A DNA stretch of 15,046 nucleotides from an uncultured Campylobacter sp. (GTDB lineage Bacteria; Campylobacterota; Campylobacteria; Campylobacterales; Campylobacteraceae), in assembly GCA_900772495.1 (NCBI GenBank), contig CAAHEJ010000051.1:1-15046 (forward strand), written 5' to 3'. Both the position numbers and the translations under genes were made by a program. Positions 1 to 7,064 of the stretch are shown here, piece after piece; the stretch's first letter is position 1, and every line of letters starts with the position of its first letter. The notes under the pieces were generated by a model that saw only the letters and a program-made list of their open reading frames with translations, was not told the DNA's origin and did no database searches.

Positions 1-14
1 CCCCCCCCCTCCCC
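1..14 (+). repeat. poly-C tract (C9-T-C4), probable phase-variation site
   Basis: Nine C, one T and four C open the window, and the run may continue upstream. Long C or G runs are the classic slipped-strand contingency loci of Campylobacter. Frame matters here. Read from base 2, the tract encodes prolines and joins the autotransporter without a stop. Read from base 1 it stops at 19-21 (taa), and from base 3 at 15-17 (tag). Gain or loss of one C upstream of the T would therefore switch the downstream gene. Confidence 0.75.
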
Positions 15-2485
15 TAGATAAAAGCTACACAAAGTGTGAGCGTAAAAATGTGCTTAAATTTATACAAAAAATGCGCCAAATTTTTAGCGAGTTAAGGGCA
101 AGGCTGTGGCGACTTCGCCCTAAATTTTATTTGAAAAAGCCCTGTGTGAGCCTTTTTGTCGTGGGGGTTTTGGGCGCGAATTTTGCTTTTGGTATTGATA
201 TACCCGACCACACACTACCTAATACTATCACTTTACGAGCTGGCGAGCAAAGAACAGACACGGCAATTTCATCTCCGTCTGGCGTTTGGGAGGCAAATAC
301 TTTTGAATATAGAGATGGTAGCGAGGGTTCAAATTTAACACTGAACGGCGGGGCTGGCTCAAAATATACTTTAAAAATTAACGATGATAAAACTACTTTT
401 TATGCTAAAAATTTTACCATAGGACAAGATACAAAATTAGAACTCAATCATTTTCACACTATAAATTTTGCTGGTGATGTTAATGTAGGTGCAAACTCTG
501 AATTTACAATTATCAATAGTGGCAATACTCTAACAAGCGCTCAGGGAAGCGAATTTGGCAAACGCTCAAAAATTCGTTTTGGAAACAAAAACACAAAATT
601 TACTTTGGGCGAAAATTCAAAAGTGCTTTTTACTTATACTTTATTTTTTATGAGTGATGCAGAGATTACTTTAAGCACGAATTCAAGTTTAGATATTATA
701 TCAGCAAATGCAGCGAGATTTCAAAACACCTTTACAAATAACGGTGGCACAGTAACATTTGGCGGTATCGTTGGCAATTCGATGGTAAAGACAAATGTTT
801 ATAATATAGGTTCGCCTACAAGCAAAGCTGTAAATGCAAAAAATACTACGGCAACTTTTACAAACAACAACGGAAACATTACTGTTAATGGTGATTTTTA
901 TAATGGTGGAAAAGCCCTTACGGACATTTCTGGGGCTATGATTGAGACTTTCGACCCACCTTTTGGTGGAGGTGGGAATTTAGTGCTAAAAGGTGGCACG
1001 ATGAGAGTTACAGGTAAATTAGTTTCACAAAGAGGTGGCACTGAATACTATGGTGGCGAGTTGGGAGATGCCCAAAATTCAACTATAAGCATTTACGGAG
1101 CTACGCTCATCGTGGGCGGTGGATTAGAAAACAAGCAAGGTTCTACCATAACCTTTGGCGTGCGAAATGGCAAAATGGGCGAATTTCAAGGCACTTTAAA
1201 AAATGAAGGTGGCGTTGTGGTTGTTGATAGAACGGGCGCAAATTTAAACACGCCTTATAAAATCATCAACGGCAGTGCAAACATTGACTCCGTGAATTTA
1301 ATCGGCGCAAATTCGCAGTTTTTCACTGCTATTTATAAAGACGGCACCGTTACTATCACGGACGGAAGTGGTGGCGGTGGCGGTTCTGGCGGCAATGTAA
1401 AATTTAATGAATGGCAAAAAACATTAAGTGAAAATGAGCAAGGCATTGTGAGCGTGCTTTCATCTAAATTTGGCGGAGATAGCAAGCTACTTGATAGTCA
1501 AGTGGATGTGCAAACCGCCCTTGCCGACACCAACAAAGCCGTCCAAGACAACCTTGTCTCACAACCCCAAAATATGCTCACTGCCTTTAAGGGCGATGTC
1601 TTGCTCGCTCCGATGAGTCAGGGAAGATTTGTCGCACGCCGCCTTGCCGCAAGCAATGCTGTGCGCTTTGATAATGGCAAAAGAGTAAGAGCCTTGCAGG
1701 CTAAACCAAATGTGGAATTTCAGCTAGCCCCTGTGGGCGGCGTGATGAAAAGTGCCGATATGAACGGAGTTTTAGCTGGTTTATCACTAGGAACTAACTA
1801 CAAAATGGGCGCTTTCACGCACAAAACAAGCTTAGCTTATGCTTATGGCACGGCTAAACAGGATTTATCCACTCAAAGCACTGAAACAAAGGCGCATTTG
1901 CTGCAAGCTGGCGTTTTGAGCCTTTATAAATACGGCATTTATGAAACTGAATTTAACGCAAACCTTTTGTTTGGCAGCTTTACCATAGACAACAAATGGA
2001 CAGAACAAAGCCTGAATTCAAGCTCGAAATTCAACAACTATGAGCTGAATTTAGGGCTTGTGGCTGGGGCAAGGTATGGCAAAAGGCTCTCTTTTAAGCC
2101 CTTTGTGGGCGTGCAAAACTACGGACAAAGGCAAGATGGCTTTGTGGGGATTTTGGGCTTTGAGTCAAAGGCTTACAACGCTTACATTTTGGACGGGGTT
2201 TTGGGCGTGCAAATGCAGTATGTGCGAAATGCCTTTTCAAGCGTGTATGGCAAGGTGAGCTTTGAACGCAGGCTTTACAACACGCATAAATTTGTCTTTT
2301 TGCGCTCGGGCGAAAATGAGCTAAAATACGAAAATCAAAGCTATGAAAGCGTGGTGAGTGCGGCTTTGGGCGCACAGCTACTTACCTACAAACGCTTTAA
2401 GCTCAATGCTGAGGGCTTGTTGCGCCACTATGACACGGGGCTTAACTACTATGGCGGAAGCTTGGTGATGAGATATGGGTTTTAG
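2..2485 (+). CDS. autotransporter (type V secretion), 5' end outside the window
   Basis: Surface or secreted protein: a passenger exported through its own C-terminal outer-membrane beta-barrel. Numbering from the GTG at 50, an N-terminal extension precedes a signal sequence (about 27-48, hydrophobic core VSLFVVGVLG, cleavage near FAFG). A long Asn/Gly/Thr-rich passenger with beta-helix-like repetition follows (about 49-440). Then come a Gly-rich linker (GSGGGGGSGG), a helical linker (about 455-540) and a barrel (about 545-811) ending in the aromatic residue F (MRYGF). The GTG at 50 lacks a convincing ribosome site, and the frame is open upstream through the poly-C tract. The true start therefore probably lies outside the window, and the extra codons give a proline stretch before the long signal peptide. 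The passenger is more AT-rich than the linker and barrel. The substrate or receptor is unknown. Confidence 0.88.
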   Translation, partial: PPPPLDKSYTKCERKNVLKFIQKMRQIFSELRARLWRLRPKFYLKKPCVSLFVVGVLGANFAFGIDIPDHTLPNTITLRAGEQRTDTAISSPSGVWEANTFEYRDGSEGSNLTLNGGAGSKYTLKINDDKTTFYAKNFTIGQDTKLELNHFHTINFAGDVNVGANSEFTIINSGNTLTSAQGSEFGKRSKIRFGNKNTKFTLGENSKVLFTYTLFFMSDAEITLSTNSSLDIISANAARFQNTFTNNGGTVTFGGIVGNSMVKTNVYNIGSPTSKAVNAKNTTATFTNNNGNITVNGDFYNGGKALTDISGAMIETFDPPFGGGGNLVLKGGTMRVTGKLVSQRGGTEYYGGELGDAQNSTISIYGATLIVGGGLENKQGSTITFGVRNGKMGEFQGTLKNEGGVVVVDRTGANLNTPYKIINGSANIDSVNLIGANSQFFTAIYKDGTVTITDGSGGGGGSGGNVKFNEWQKTLSENEQGIVSVLSSKFGGDSKLLDSQVDVQTALADTNKAVQDNLVSQPQNMLTAFKGDVLLAPMSQGRFVARRLAASNAVRFDNGKRVRALQAKPNVEFQLAPVGGVMKSADMNGVLAGLSLGTNYKMGAFTHKTSLAYAYGTAKQDLSTQSTETKAHLLQAGVLSLYKYGIYETEFNANLLFGSFTIDNKWTEQSLNSSSKFNNYELNLGLVAGARYGKRLSFKPFVGVQNYGQRQDGFVGILGFESKAYNAYILDGVLGVQMQYVRNAFSSVYGKVSFERRLYNTHKFVFLRSGENELKYENQSYESVVSAALGAQLLTYKRFKLNAEGLLRHYDTGLNYYGGSLVMRYGF

Positions 2486-2595
2486 GGCGAAATGATATGC
2501 GGTTTGTTGAGGGTTAAATTCAAGGTTTTTGGCAAAAAGTGTTAGTTTTTGCGCGTGCTTTGTTTATCTTTGCGAGTAAATTTTGAAAAAATTTG

Positions 2596-2745
2596 CGTGG
2601 CAATCCATAGAATTCAGTTTGTGCTTAAATTTACGGCTTGCTACGATTTACATTTACAAGGGGCGCAATGACAATGCCCTTGTCATTTTGATGAAATTTG
2701 TCATACCAAGTGTAGCGAAGTATCCACTTGCAAAGCTTCGCTTTG
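2596..2745. repeat. degenerate REP-like intergenic repeat remnants
   Basis: The phrases GTGGCAATCCATAG (near 2598) and GCGCAATGAC (near 2664), then GTCATACC...GTAGCGAAGTATCC (from about 2699), match the style of short dispersed 'GTCATTGCGAGC...GTGGCAATCCATAG' repeats seen between genes in many bacteria. A perfect hairpin lies inside (AATGACAA, loop TGCCC, TTGTCATT, 2667-2687). A second lies at CAAGTG/CACTTG just downstream. Recognition is from memory. Genome-wide copy number was not tested. Confidence 0.45.
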
Positions 2746-2929
2746 CGATAAAACAAAATCCAACCTACGCTTTTTTACAAAAAAACGCCTAAATTTCAAT
2801 GTGTAAAGCCTTGAAATTTCTCGACAAAGGGCAAATACTATCTTGTTTATTATTGTGAGTGGGCATTATTGCTGTGGCAAGCCACAAACCCCTAAAATTC
2901 AGCGTTTTGAAAAGTTGGAACGAAATTTG

Positions 2930-2956
2930 CTTTCAATCTTGTAGATTGATTGAAAG
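2930..2956 (+). promoter_or_regulatory. 9-bp dyad abutting the ribosome site of the Panacea-like gene
   Basis: CTTTCAATC (2930-2938) and GATTGAAAG (2948-2956) form a perfect inverted repeat with a 9-base loop. It ends directly before the AAGG ribosome site (2957-2960) and the ATG at 2968. It could be an operator for self-repression, as is common for antitoxin genes, or an mRNA hairpin limiting ribosome access. Confidence 0.5.
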
Positions 2957-2967
2957 AAGGTTTTACG

Positions 2968-3504
2968 ATGAAAACTATGGACGCTGCTTCTTTAAAGAGG
3001 CTCAACGAAACAATCGCTTGTCTAAGACAAACGAGCAAGGGACGCTTAAACGCCAACCTTTACCAAAAAATCGTCTTTTTGGTGGAGCTTAATCATTTTA
3101 GGGCGCACCAAAATCTTTTCATAGGCTTGGAATTTCAAAGCCTTAAATACGGACCATTTAGCGTGGAGCTTGCTAGGGCTATGGATGCGCCCGATGAGAG
3201 TATGCAAATCTCGCTTGAAGTGCAAAATGCTGTGGAGGAAGTCCTACAAGAATACGCATTAGAGGACTTTACAGATGAGACTATGCGCTCAGCTTATGCT
3301 AAAATGGCATCTTACATAAGCTCGCTTTATATTTACAACATAACGCCTTATGAATTTGCCTTTGATTTTGAAAAATACAACTTTGAAGACTTGTTTGAAA
3401 CTGTGGCTTACTCACAAGTGAGCGGCGAGCAGCTTGAAAGAGAAAAGATTGCCGTGCCTTTGAGCCGCCAAAGAGCCAAAGAATACGAGCATTTTTTTGC
3501 CTAA
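2968..3504 (+). CDS. Panacea/DUF4065-like (SocA/GepA-type) protein
   Basis: A 178-residue soluble protein. The start at 2968 is chosen because AAGG lies seven bases before it. A TTG six codons earlier has no ribosome site. Residues 28-66 have the look of a Panacea (DUF4065) domain: a helix NANLYQKIVFLVELNHFR, then GLEFQSLKYGPFSVEL, where the 'KYGP' turn is the family's most recognisable motif. Known Panacea proteins neutralise varied toxins by direct binding, or act like the proteolytic adaptor SocA. No toxin gene lies beside it: upstream is non-coding and the next gene is 285 bases away. It could be an orphan antitoxin, one guarding against something elsewhere, or a related domain. Assignment is by motif only. 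Confidence 0.5.
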   Translation: MKTMDAASLKRLNETIACLRQTSKGRLNANLYQKIVFLVELNHFRAHQNLFIGLEFQSLKYGPFSVELARAMDAPDESMQISLEVQNAVEEVLQEYALEDFTDETMRSAYAKMASYISSLYIYNITPYEFAFDFEKYNFEDLFETVAYSQVSGEQLEREKIAVPLSRQRAKEYEHFFA

Positions 3505-3538
3505 GCGTGGCAAATCTTTAAGTAAGGTTTGCCAACGC
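3505..3538 (+). terminator. hairpin after the Panacea-like gene
   Basis: GCG-TGGCAAA (3505-3514) can pair with TTTGCCA-ACGC (3528-3538), leaving one bulged base. It directly follows the stop codon. There is no U-run after it, so it may be a weak or Rho-assisted terminator, or an mRNA-stabilising hairpin. Confidence 0.4.
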
Positions 3539-3732
3539 CTATTACGCGTTTAATAGAACTAATGAATGGTAAGATAAATTAACAAATATGCAAAGATGAG
3601 CTTTAAAGATTAAAATGTTTTGGCTTATGTAAGAGTAAAGGCTTTTGCAAGGTGCTGTTTTGTAAGATTTTGCTAAATTTAAAAAAAATTTGCAAAAAAA
3701 TTTCATTTTATGCTTACAAAGAAACTAAATTT

Positions 3733-3741
3733 TGTTACAAT
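3733..3741 (+). promoter_or_regulatory. extended -10 promoter of the DUF1561-like operon
   Basis: TACAAT at 3736-3741 is preceded by TGT (3733-3735), an extended -10. Upstream are periodic A/T tracts (about 3676-3710), the usual stand-in for a -35 box in Campylobacter. It lies about 50 bases before the ATG at 3790, which has AAAGGA at about 3776-3781. Confidence 0.55.
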
Positions 3742-3789
3742 GCAAAGAGTTAAACAAATGAAAATTTAAAAATTCAAAGGAAAAAGCTT

Positions 3790-4935
3790 ATGAGAGTGCC
3801 TATGCTTTGCGTGTTTGTGCTTGTTTTCAGTGCTTGTGGTGGCAAAGCCCCTAATCAAGCCACACAAAATTCTAAACAAACGCCCTTAAATCAACTCACG
3901 CAAGAAAATTTCACGCAAACACTTTTAGCTCAATCCCCACGCACACAAAGCTCAGCCCAAAGCCCACGCCAAGTGTCCCCAGACAAGCCAAAAGACACGC
4001 CCATAGCCGTGCGCGTGCAAGGCAATGCTAAATGGTGCTATGCTCCGCAGTTTTCAGCCTCTGCACAAAATTATTCTTATCTAGCCCTTATTAGCTGCTC
4101 TCGTGGTGAGGCACTTAATGCTCGTTATGATGTCTTGTCGCGCCTAGCTTATAAAATCAACAACACTTGGGTTTGCATAACCGCGCCTACTTCTGTGTAT
4201 CGTAGCGAAAGGGAAGTGGATATGCTCTATCTTAGCCCTTGCGTGGTAAATGATGAACGCCAGCAGTGGAAAATCAAAAACGGGCAGTTTTGGAGCTATG
4301 ATGATAGATATAGCATTAAAGATGATGGGGATTTTCTTTATGCTGCGTGGCTAGGCGATGAGAGCTATAATGAACATATTTTAGACACCACGATGAGAGA
4401 GTGGGAAGCGACTGTGGCTCCTGCTGAGACGCTTACATTTGGCTTTTTTCTGTTTTGGCAGACAAAGGATTCACAAACGGCTTATTATGTTTCAAACGGC
4501 AGTTCAACCACGACAAGAACGGCTATGTATTATGATTTAGAGCGCGGACATATCGCAAGCTATGATGCCTTTGTGCCGAGATTAAATTGTATGTATTCAA
4601 ATTTAAATGGCGGAGATTGGGATTGGGTAGAGTGGGGCAAGTGCGATGACACCACGCCTCCGCCTAAAAACAGAGCTTTCTTTAAGCCTTTTTCAATCGG
4701 CAATAAAAAGCTAGCCATTAAGGATGCAAATGGCAACTACTTGCGCCTTACGCACTACGGCACTCATTGGGGCGTGCCTTATGTGGTAAATCCGTCCTAT
4801 ATGCAAAAAGATGTCGCAAATGAAGCAAGTTCTGAGTTTTTAACCACTACTGAATTTCAAAATTGGCTAAGACTTATCAGCGCAAATGAGGGCGATAATC
4901 TGCCCTTTTGTCCAGCACCAGGCGGAGGTAGATGA
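3790..4935 (+). CDS. DUF1561 (VM)-family lipoprotein, ricin-B-like lectin half
   Basis: A 381-residue lipoprotein, probably the cell-binding part of a split toxin. A short signal peptide ends in the lipobox FSAC (Cys16). A Gln/Ser/Pro-rich tether runs to about residue 72. A Cys-rich, Trp-rich domain fills the rest, with a QxW motif (Gln158-Gln-Trp160) typical of ricin-B folds and a second lectin-like stretch near KDANGNYLRL (311-320). Cysteines at 83, 103, 129, 151, 267 and 285 could form disulfides. By recall, the order of blocks (NARYDV, WVC, ERQQW, HIASY, WGVPY, FCPAPG) matches the N-terminal two thirds of DUF1561/PF07598 proteins of Bartonella and Leptospira, whose RBL domains bind host cells. 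The chain stops at CPAPGGGR, where single-chain relatives continue. ATGA overlap with the next gene. Confidence 0.75.
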   Translation: MRVPMLCVFVLVFSACGGKAPNQATQNSKQTPLNQLTQENFTQTLLAQSPRTQSSAQSPRQVSPDKPKDTPIAVRVQGNAKWCYAPQFSASAQNYSYLALISCSRGEALNARYDVLSRLAYKINNTWVCITAPTSVYRSEREVDMLYLSPCVVNDERQQWKIKNGQFWSYDDRYSIKDDGDFLYAAWLGDESYNEHILDTTMREWEATVAPAETLTFGFFLFWQTKDSQTAYYVSNGSSTTTRTAMYYDLERGHIASYDAFVPRLNCMYSNLNGGDWDWVEWGKCDDTTPPPKNRAFFKPFSIGNKKLAIKDANGNYLRLTHYGTHWGVPYVVNPSYMQKDVANEASSEFLTTTEFQNWLRLISANEGDNLPFCPAPGGGR

Positions 4936-6227
4936 TGAAAAATTTTACTTTAAAATGTTTGAAAAATACGCCTTTATTGCGTGCTGTGTTTTTTGCTAGC
5001 CTTGCTCTTTTAGCCCTTAATGGTTGCGCGAAACAAAGTCAAAGCACAAATCAAAGCGCAAACCCTTTAAATTTAGCCCCAAACAACGCCTTGCTTGATG
5101 AAGCTTATCCGCACCACGCTTTTAGCGTGGCTGATACAAATAGCACAAATTTAGGCTATGAAAATGCAAATTTATTGCACGCCAATGCTTTGGAATCTAA
5201 ACTGCAAAATGCGATAAATACCATTAACACAAAAGCCATTTCAAAGGACTTTGAAGCCTTTGTAAAAAATGCTAGCGGTGTAAATCCAAGTGTAAATTTA
5301 AACACGAATTTTAATACAAATTTTAACGGAAATTTGGGCGCAAATTTGGGTGCAAATTCAGGCGCGAATTTAAACAAGCCTATCTTGCAACTCCCAATTG
5401 ATTTTAATCTCAGCGCTTGGGTTGCAAGGCTGCTTCAAATCATAGGCACAACCAACGATGAAGCCCTAGCCACCCGCACAGGCATTTGCGGCACTTGTAT
5501 GCTGCATAGCTATCAAATCATCGCTGAATTTATGCACTATCACAACAGCCCACCTTTGGGCGGAGGCTATTTTTTCGATGCTGTGCCAAACACAAACCCA
5601 TTTACTAGCTTTCAAAACCGCAACCCCTTGCTTTATGACACGATGAGCGATATTGTGGATTATTATGGCAGGACAAATCTCATCGGACACACGGAGATTT
5701 TCACAAACACTGTGGAGGTTGCCTTTGCAAGCTCTATCTCAATGCTACCGCAATATGAATGGAATCTCATCGCATCAGCCAGCACTACGCGAGAAATCAA
5801 CGCTTTGTTAAGCAATATCTTTAATGTCTCACAACCAGGGGCTATGTATTTTACCGTGCTTATGCGCTATGTGCCAGAAACGCGTGATATTCGCGGACAC
5901 GCTGTGGTAACGATTCGCGCATCAACGGGCTTTATAGTCATTCCTACCAACATTCGTGGCATTTCTTTAAATAGCTTGCGCGCCTACACACAGTTAGCCA
6001 CCACGCCACAAGAATTGCAAGACCGATTCACAATGAGACTAACAGGCTCGCCATTAAATCTTGTAGCACTTGCGTTTATAGAGGTGAGAGAGCCTTTTAA
6101 CCTGCCCTTTGCAAGTGCCTTGTCTTTTCAAGATTGCGGTGGCTTTGGCGAGGATAGAAGAGGCAATGCCGCTTTGCCACGCGCAAGCACGCTTAATCAA
6201 TGCAGCAGCGGTCGGTGTATAAAGTAA
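4932..6227 (+). CDS. DUF1561 (VM)-family lipoprotein, putative catalytic half
   Basis: A 431-residue lipoprotein, probably the enzymatic half of the same toxin. The start overlaps the previous stop (ATGA). GGAGG sits five bases upstream, and a second ATG follows at once. The signal peptide ends at the lipobox LNGC (Cys32). Residues 33-150 are a low-complexity, Asn-rich tether with tetrapeptide repeats (N-L-G-A type). The folded domain (about 155-431) carries GICGTCMLHSYQ (Cys186, Cys189), a stretch around GGYFFDAVPNTNPF, RGHAVV (His323), IPTN (Asn340) and a Cys-rich end (FGEDRRG, NQCSSGRC). These blocks resemble the C-terminal part of DUF1561 proteins (recall). Cys, then His in a 'GHAVV' strand, then Asn is the layout of papain-like enzymes. 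That is inference. Leptospira VM proteins have instead been reported to have DNase activity. Confidence 0.75.
   Translation: MMKNFTLKCLKNTPLLRAVFFASLALLALNGCAKQSQSTNQSANPLNLAPNNALLDEAYPHHAFSVADTNSTNLGYENANLLHANALESKLQNAINTINTKAISKDFEAFVKNASGVNPSVNLNTNFNTNFNGNLGANLGANSGANLNKPILQLPIDFNLSAWVARLLQIIGTTNDEALATRTGICGTCMLHSYQIIAEFMHYHNSPPLGGGYFFDAVPNTNPFTSFQNRNPLLYDTMSDIVDYYGRTNLIGHTEIFTNTVEVAFASSISMLPQYEWNLIASASTTREINALLSNIFNVSQPGAMYFTVLMRYVPETRDIRGHAVVTIRASTGFIVIPTNIRGISLNSLRAYTQLATTPQELQDRFTMRLTGSPLNLVALAFIEVREPFNLPFASALSFQDCGGFGEDRRGNAALPRASTLNQCSSGRCIK
5295..5366 (+). repeat. six in-frame 12-bp tandem units
   Basis: Six degenerate 12-base units, each starting AATT (AATTTAAACACG through AATTCAGGCGCG), lie in perfect register and encode NLNT, NFNT, NFNG, NLGA, NLGA, NSGA. 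They form the linker between the lipid anchor and the folded domain of the DUF1561-like catalytic half. Whole-unit changes would keep frame, so tether length may vary between strains. Confidence 0.75.
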
Positions 6228-6429
6228 ATTTGGCTTTATAACTTAAATTTTTGCGATAAAATGGCTTTTTTATTTTTGTGGCTTTACTAAATTCTCACAA
6301 TGACGGCGGGATAGGCAATGCCGATAAAGCAACCCACAATAACGAACAGCGCAAAGCAAAATCCACAAACAAAGACAATCTACAAAATTTGAGATTTGGC
6401 ATTAAATTTTTAGCAATCAAAGCCTTGCG

Positions 6430-6924
6430 TTATTTGAAAAGCTTGTTAAAGCGTTCTATGCCTAATTTTTCTTTTGCCCATTCCATAAGTTTATCAATTT
6501 TCTTATGATTTTCTTCCATTTCTATGCTTTCGCGTTTGTCAAGTAAAGCTGTATAAAAAGAAAATATAGCAATTCCAAGCGCACTTTTGAATTCATCAGC
6601 ATCTTTTACCATATCGCTTTTGGCATTGTTGCAAAACGCACAAGCCAACACGCAATTACCATTGTCGCCATATCCGCCATTTGGCACTTTTCTATCTATG
6701 TGAAAAGATGAACTAAAAGAGGGCTTTTCTGAGTATAAAGGTTTGCCTTTTTGCACTCTTTTTGACTCGTTTTTACTTCTAAACAAATCTTCCAATGCAA
6801 TAACTACAAGCATTATGATTGTGCGCACAACAGCCCAAAAATATACGCTTGCGTAACTGATTTTTGGAGTATCTTTTTGCAATGACTCTTTCATTGACTT
6901 TGTCAATTCTTCGTTGTTTCCCAT
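6430..6924 (-). CDS. HNH-nuclease-like protein with an N-terminal membrane helix
   Basis: A 164-residue protein whose ATG (6924) has AAGGAAC upstream. Residues about 25-45 form one hydrophobic segment (VYFWAVVRTIIMLVVIAL), followed by a basic stretch, so the rest is probably cytoplasmic. Residues 74-103 resemble the HNH core: FHIDRKVPNGGY, GNCVLACAFCNNAKSD. This matches the 'xIDRxxxxxGYxxxNxVLxCxxCNxxKSD' form, with Cys95, Cys98 and Asn99. The first CxxC knuckle of zinc-bound HNH proteins is not visible, and the hydrophobic segment stands in its place. The tail (120-164) is helical and charged. It is divergent from an XRE regulator. The role could be DNA restriction, phage defence or a degenerate remnant. 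I cannot decide. Confidence 0.6.
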   Translation of the reverse strand: MGNNEELTKSMKESLQKDTPKISYASVYFWAVVRTIIMLVVIALEDLFRSKNESKRVQKGKPLYSEKPSFSSSFHIDRKVPNGGYGDNGNCVLACAFCNNAKSDMVKDADEFKSALGIAIFSFYTALLDKRESIEMEENHKKIDKLMEWAKEKLGIERFNKLFK

Positions 6925-6964
6925 ATTTGTTCCTTTTGCAAGAATTTGAAAATTTCGACCACTA

Positions 6965-6970
6965 ATTATA
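6965..6970 (-). promoter_or_regulatory. -10 box of the HNH-like gene
   Basis: On the minus strand TATAAT follows a T-run (TTTTTTATAAT) and lies about 40 bases before the ATG at 6924. It faces away from the XRE promoter at 7045-7050, so the two genes share one divergent control region. Confidence 0.5.
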
Positions 6971-7044
6971 AAAAATTCTCCTACTTAAAACAATCCATCA
7001 TCATAGAGTGCAACAAAGCCACAAAACAAATATACTCATAAATC

Positions 7045-7050
7045 TATAAT
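7045..7050 (+). promoter_or_regulatory. -10 box of the first XRE gene
   Basis: TATAAT lies 14 bases before the ATG at 7065, giving a very short leader. It directly follows the motif TATACTCATAAATC (7031-7044), which recurs elsewhere in the window and could be part of the control region. Confidence 0.5.
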
Positions 7051-7064
7051 CACAGAGCGGTGAG

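Larger units (their letters stand above)
2486..2967. other. intergenic region with hairpins and REP-like debris
   Basis: I see no convincing gene in these 482 bases. The short TTG-start frame at 2583-2792 has no ribosome site and reads through repeat-like DNA. The stretch holds several small inverted repeats: 2532-2552 (GCAAAAA/TTTTTGC, a possible weak terminator after the autotransporter), 2667-2687, 2791-2819 (AAATTTCAA/TTGAAATTT), 2873-2886 (TGTGGC AA GCCACA), and the 9-bp dyad at 2930-2956 listed separately. Confidence 0.6.

Noticed and set aside
2583..2792. 69-codon plus-strand frame starting at TTG
   Set aside because: No ribosome site, and the sequence is REP-like repeat DNA with hairpins.
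2859..3092. 77-codon plus-strand frame
   Set aside because: It overlaps the start of the Panacea-like gene in another frame and has no ribosome site. A shadow of the real gene.
3790..6227. Cytolethal distending toxin (cdtA/cdtC) as an alternative for the lipoprotein pair
   Set aside because: A lectin-like lipoprotein in Campylobacter suggests CdtA, but there is no CdtB nuclease (DNase I fold) and the sequence blocks match DUF1561 instead.
2968..6227. Panacea-like gene as the antitoxin for the DUF1561-like operon
   Set aside because: The toxin proteins carry lipoprotein signals for export, so a cytoplasmic antitoxin is not required. A hairpin and a separate promoter lie between them.
6278..6508. 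76-codon plus-strand frame
   Set aside because: No ribosome site. It overlaps the 3' end of the HNH-like gene antisense, and its codons are not gene-like.
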